Shown here in pieces: positions 60,501 through 64,000 of a DNA stretch of 64,000 nucleotides. The notes beneath the pieces are model-generated. The model was not told the origin of the DNA. It saw nothing but the letters and a program-made list of their open reading frames with translations, and did no database searches. Origin of the DNA: Dermacentor variabilis (lineage: Eukaryota > Arthropoda > Arachnida > Ixodida > Ixodidae); NCBI RefSeq assembly GCF_050947875.1, contig NC_134570.1, positions 244,520,584 through 244,584,583 on the forward strand, read 5' to 3'. Positions within the stretch are counted from its first letter, which is position 1. Every line of letters starts with the position of its first letter. Position numbers and translations under genes: made by a program.

Positions 60501-63500
60501 GCTTAGAACGTTGTTTGAAAAAAATCCACGTGCGCGCTCCGCCTAAAGCAGAATGTGCATGAATAACTTGTGGTTTTGCATAAAACAACGTCCGCGTCTA
60601 CCAAAAGATGCATGTGCATGCTCAACAAGTGGTTTGGCACAAATCCATGCGCGGGTGCTAAAAAGAGTAGCATGGGCGTGCTTAGGACGTCGTTTGGCAG
60701 AAATCCACGTGCGCGCTCTGCCAAAAGCAGCATGTGCATGCAAAACTTGTGGTTTGGCAGAAAACAACGTCCGCGTCTACCAAATGATTCATGTGCATGC
60801 TTAAGTGGTTTGGCACAAATGCATGCGCCGGTGCTAAAAAGAGCAATATGGGCGTGCTTAGCACGTCGTTTGGCAGAAATCCACGTGCGCGGTCTGCCAA
60901 AAGCAGCATGTGCATGCGTAACTTGTGGTTTGGCAGAAAAAAACGTCCGCGTCTGCCAAAACATGCATATGCATCCTTAAGAAGTGGTTTGGCACGAATC
61001 CATGCGCGGGTGCTAAAAAGAGCAGCATGGGCATGCTTAGCATGTCGTTTGGCAGAAATCCACGTGCGCGCTCAGCCAAAAGCAGCATGTGCATGCATAA
61101 CTTGTGGTTTCGCAGAAAACAACGTCCGCGTCTGCCAAAACATGCATATGCATGTTTAAGAAGTGGTTTGGCACAAATCCACGTGCGGGTGCTAAAAAGA
61201 GCAGCATGGGCGTGCTTAGAACGTTGTTTGAAAAAAATCCACGTGCGCGCTCCGCCTAAAGCAGAATGTGCATGAATAACTTGTGGTTTTGCATAAAACA
61301 ACGTCCGCATCTACCAAAAGATGCATGTGCATGCTCAACAAGTGGTTTGGCACAAATCCATGCGCGGGTGCTAAAAAGAGCAGCATGGGCGTGCTTAGGA
61401 CGTCGTTTGGCAGAAATCCACGTGCGCGCTCTGGCAAAAGCAGCACGTGCATGCACAACTTGTGGTTTGGCAGAAAACAACGTCCGCGTCTGCCAAAACA
61501 TGCATATACATGCTTAACAAGTGGTTTGGCACAAATCCATGCGCGGGTGCTAAAAAGAGCAGTATGGGCGTGCTTAGCACGTCGTTTGGCAGAAATCCAC
61601 GTGCGCGGTCTGCCAAAAGCAGCATGTGCATGCGTAACTTGTGGTTTGGCAGAAAAAAACATCCGCGTCTGCCAAAACATGCATATGCATCCTTAAGAAG
61701 TGGTTTGGCACGAATCCATGCGCGGGTGCTAAAAAGAGCAGCATGGGCATGCTTAGCATGTCGTTTGGCAGAAATCCACGTGCGCGCTCAGCCAAAAGCA
61801 GCATGTGCATGCATAACTTGTGGTTTTGCAGAAAACAACGTCCGCGTCTACCAAACGATTCATGTGCATGCTTAAGAAGTGGTTTGGCACAAATCCATGT
61901 GCGCGTGCTAAAAAGAGCAGCCTGGGCGTGCTTAGCACGTCGTTTGGCAGAAATGCACGTGCGCGCTCTGCCAAAAGCAGGACGTGCATGCATATATTGT
62001 GGTTTGGCAGAAAACAACGTCCACGTCTGCCAAAAATGCATGTGCATGCTCAACAAGTGGTTTGGCACAAATCTATGCGCGGGTGCTAAAAAGAGCAGCA
62101 TGGGCGTGCTTAGGACGTCGTTTGGCAGAAACACGTTGGCGCTCTGCCAAAAGCGGCATGTGCATGCATAACTTGTGGTTTCGCAGAACACAAAGTCCGC
62201 GTCTACCAAAAGATGCATGTGCATGCTCAACAAATGGTTTGACACAAATCCATGCTGGGGTGCTAAAAAAAGCAGCGTGGGCGTGCTTAGCACGTCGTTT
62301 GGCAAAAATTCAAGTGCGCGCTCTGCCAAACGCAGCATGTGCATGCATAACTTGTGGTTTCGCAGAACAAACCGTCCGCGTCTGCCAAAACATGCATATG
62401 CATGACTAAGAAGTGGTTTGGCACAAATCCATGCGCGGGTGCTAAAAAGAGCAGCATGGGCGTGCTTAGCACGTCGTTTGGCAGAAATCCACGTGCGCGC
62501 TCTGCCAAAAGCAGCATGTGCATGTACAACTTGTGGTTTGGCAGAAAACAGCGTCCGCGTCTACCAAAAGATGCATGTGCATGCTTAACAAGTGGTTTGG
62601 CACAAATCCATGTGCGGGTGCTAAAAAGAGCAGCATGGGCGTGCTTAGAACGTTGTTTGAAAGAAATCCAGGTGCGCGCTCTGCCAAAAGCAGAATGTGC
62701 ATGCATAACTTGTGGTTTTGCATAAAACAACGTCCGCGTCTGCCAAAACATGCATATGCATGCTTAACAAATGTTTCGACACAAATCCATGCTGGGGTGC
62801 TAAAAAAGCAGCGTGGGCGTGCTTAGCACGTCGTTTGGCAGACATCCAAGTTCGCGCTCTGCCAAAAGCCGCATGTGCGTGCATATCTTGTGGTTTTGCA
62901 GAAAACAACGTCCGCGTCTACCAAAAGATGCATCTGCATGCTTAACAAGTGGTTTGGCACAAATCCATGCGCGGGTGGTAAGAACAGCAGCATAGGCGTA
63001 CTTAGCACGTCGTTTGGCAGAAATCCACGTGCGCCCTCTGCCAAAAGCAGCATGTGTATGCATAACTTGTGGTTTCGCAGAAAACAACGTCCGCGTCTGC
63101 CAAAACATGCATATGCATGTTTAAGAAGTGGTTTGGCACAAATCCATGTGCGGGTGCTAAAAAGAGCAGCATGGGCGTGCTTAGAACGTTGTTTGAAAGA
63201 AATCCACGTGCGCGCTCTGCCAAAAGCAGAATGTGCATGCATAACTTGTGGTTTTGCATAAAACAACGTCCGCGTCTACCAAAAGATGCATGTGCATGCT
63301 CAACAAGTGGTTTGGCACAAATCCATGCGCGGGTGCTAAAAAGAGCAGCATGGGCGTGCTTAGGACGTCGTTTGGCAGAAATCCACGTGCGCGCTCTGCC
63401 AAAAGCAGCACGTGCATGCACAACTTGTGGTTTGGCAGAAAACAACGTCCGCGTCTGCCAAAACATGCATATACATGCTTAACAAGTGGTTTGGCAGAAA

Positions 63501-64000
63501 TCCATGTGCGGGTGCAAAAAAGAGCAGCATGGGCGTGCTTAGAACGTTGTTTGAAAAAAATCCACGTGCGCGCTCCGCCTAAAGCAGAATGTGCATGAAT
63601 AACTTGTGGTTTTGCATAAAACAACGTCCGCATCTACCAAAAGATGCATGTGCATGCTCAACAAGTGGTTTGGCACAAATCCATGCGCGGGTGCTAAAAA
63701 GAGCAGCATGGGCGTGCTTAGGACGTCGTTTGGCAGAAATCCACGTGCGCGCTCTGCCAAAAGCAGCACGTGCATGCACAACTTGTGGTTTGGCAGAAAA
63801 CAACGTCCGCGTCTGCCAAAACATGCATATACATGCTTAACAAGTGGTTTGGCACAAATCCATGCGCGGGTGCTAAAAAGAGCAGTATGGGCGTGCTTAG
63901 CACGTCGTTTGGCAGAAATCCACGTGCGCGGTCTGCCAAAAGCAGCATGTGCATGCGTAACTTGTGGTTTGGCAGAAAAAAACGTCCGCGTCTGCCAAAA
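57146..64000 (+). repeat. Satellite subfamily A block (right)
   Basis: A-type diagnostics (GGCAGAAATCC and CATGCATAACTTG) return and continue to the right edge. Variants typical of this block, such as AATCCATGCTGGGG and GTTTGAAAGAAATCC, are also found in the left A block. The two A blocks therefore share ancestry and flank the B expansion. Confidence 0.8.
57530..63350 (+). repeat. Segmental duplication inside the array, offsets 3570 and 3391 bp, with internal 713-bp repeats
   Basis: About 57530-58555 recurs 3570 bp downstream, and 58740-59950 recurs 3391 bp downstream. The 179-bp difference is one monomer lost at the join near 62130 in the second copy. Between the copies, about 59860-60572 and 60573-61285 are two nearly identical 713-bp four-monomer units that share a CTTAAGTGG three-base deletion (60087 and 60800). 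Confidence 0.8.

Larger units (their letters stand above)
16837..64000 (+). repeat. 179-bp satellite array, about 260 monomers, running off the right edge
   Basis: A landmark such as CTAAAAAGAGCAGC recurs every 179 bp (16871, 17050, 17229, 17408 and so on) to the end of the window. Each monomer comprises three related subunits: for example 17050-17109 (60 bp), 17110-17168 (59 bp) and 17169-17228 (60 bp). Shared landmarks are CCAAAAG, GCATGTGCATGC, GTGGTTTTGCA or GTGGTTTGGCA, and AAATCCATG or AAATCCACG. Monomers diverge mostly by substitutions, with few indels. Open frames of 60-265 codons on both strands reflect few stop codons and a 20-codon sub-period. The 179-bp period is not a multiple of three, so no frame persists. 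Array size and period fit a centromeric or pericentromeric satellite, which is inference. Confidence 0.97.

Noticed and set aside
16837..64000. Hundreds of open reading frames of 60-265 codons on both strands of the array, some with CxxC-rich look
   Set aside because: They repeat with the 179-bp period, overlap on both strands, change frame every monomer, match no domain, and have no promoter or start context. They are by-products of the satellite.
16837..64000. CRISPR array
   Set aside because: There are no unique spacers between conserved short repeats. The whole 179-bp unit is repeated, and the context is eukaryotic.
16837..64000. CENP-B box in the monomer
   Set aside because: No stretch matches the TTCG....A..CGGG core on either strand of typical monomers.
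16837..64000. tRNA-derived or pol III A/B boxes in the satellite
   Set aside because: No GGTTCGANTCC-like B box or cloverleaf is recognisable. The GTGGTTTGGCACAAATCC segment only faintly resembles one.

Overview
This is eukaryotic repeat DNA, not a prokaryotic locus. It contains non-LTR retrotransposons, a Penelope-like element, a Ty3/Gypsy remnant and a very long tandem satellite. There are no operons, Shine-Dalgarno-led genes, tRNAs, rRNAs or CRISPR arrays. The element repertoire points to an arthropod, and from memory of the families most likely a hard tick. That assignment is inference and would need a database search.

Layout. (i) 1-296 is the 3' end of a LINE on the + strand, with a C-terminal zinc-knuckle-like motif, a poly(A) signal and a (TCAA)n tail. 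(ii) 297-1363 is a degenerate Penelope-like element on the - strand, with a YVDD reverse transcriptase and a GIY-YIG endonuclease. (iii) 1396-3480 is a decayed Ty3/Gypsy element on the - strand, with gag, aspartic protease and the pre-RT linker. A 24-bp inverted repeat marks the junction between (ii) and (iii). (iv) 3481-5390 has no recognisable gene but has polyadenylation signals. (v) 5391-8250 is an RTE-type LINE on the + strand, broken by one frameshift and one in-frame stop. (vi) 8251-9336 is unassigned flank containing an 88-bp tandem duplication.

From 9337 to the right edge the window is one 179-bp satellite array, interrupted twice near its left end. The first interruption is a 5'-truncated CR1/Jockey-group LINE (9640-12063, + strand) with an uninterrupted 675-codon RT frame. 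The second is an almost full-length CR1/Jockey-group LINE (12196-16836, - strand) with ORF1, endonuclease, RT and a 5' UTR built from 237-bp tandem units. Satellite sequence resumes in phase after each insertion, so the array pre-dated both. The main block, 16837-64000, holds roughly 260 monomers.

The satellite is hierarchical. Each 179-bp monomer is three related subunits of about 60 bp (60+59+60). Several monomers carry a fourth subunit (about 238 bp). Monomers fall into two sequence subfamilies arranged in blocks (A, B, A). They are further organised into nested higher-order repeats: 713/714 bp (4-mers), 1964 bp (4+4+3 monomers), 2503 bp in three tandem copies (14-mer), 2679 bp twice, 4112 bp twice, and a 3570/3391-bp duplication. 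The many open frames over the array, on both strands, are by-products of this periodicity and are not annotated as genes. The array behaves like a centromeric or heterochromatic satellite, but its chromosomal role cannot be read from sequence alone.
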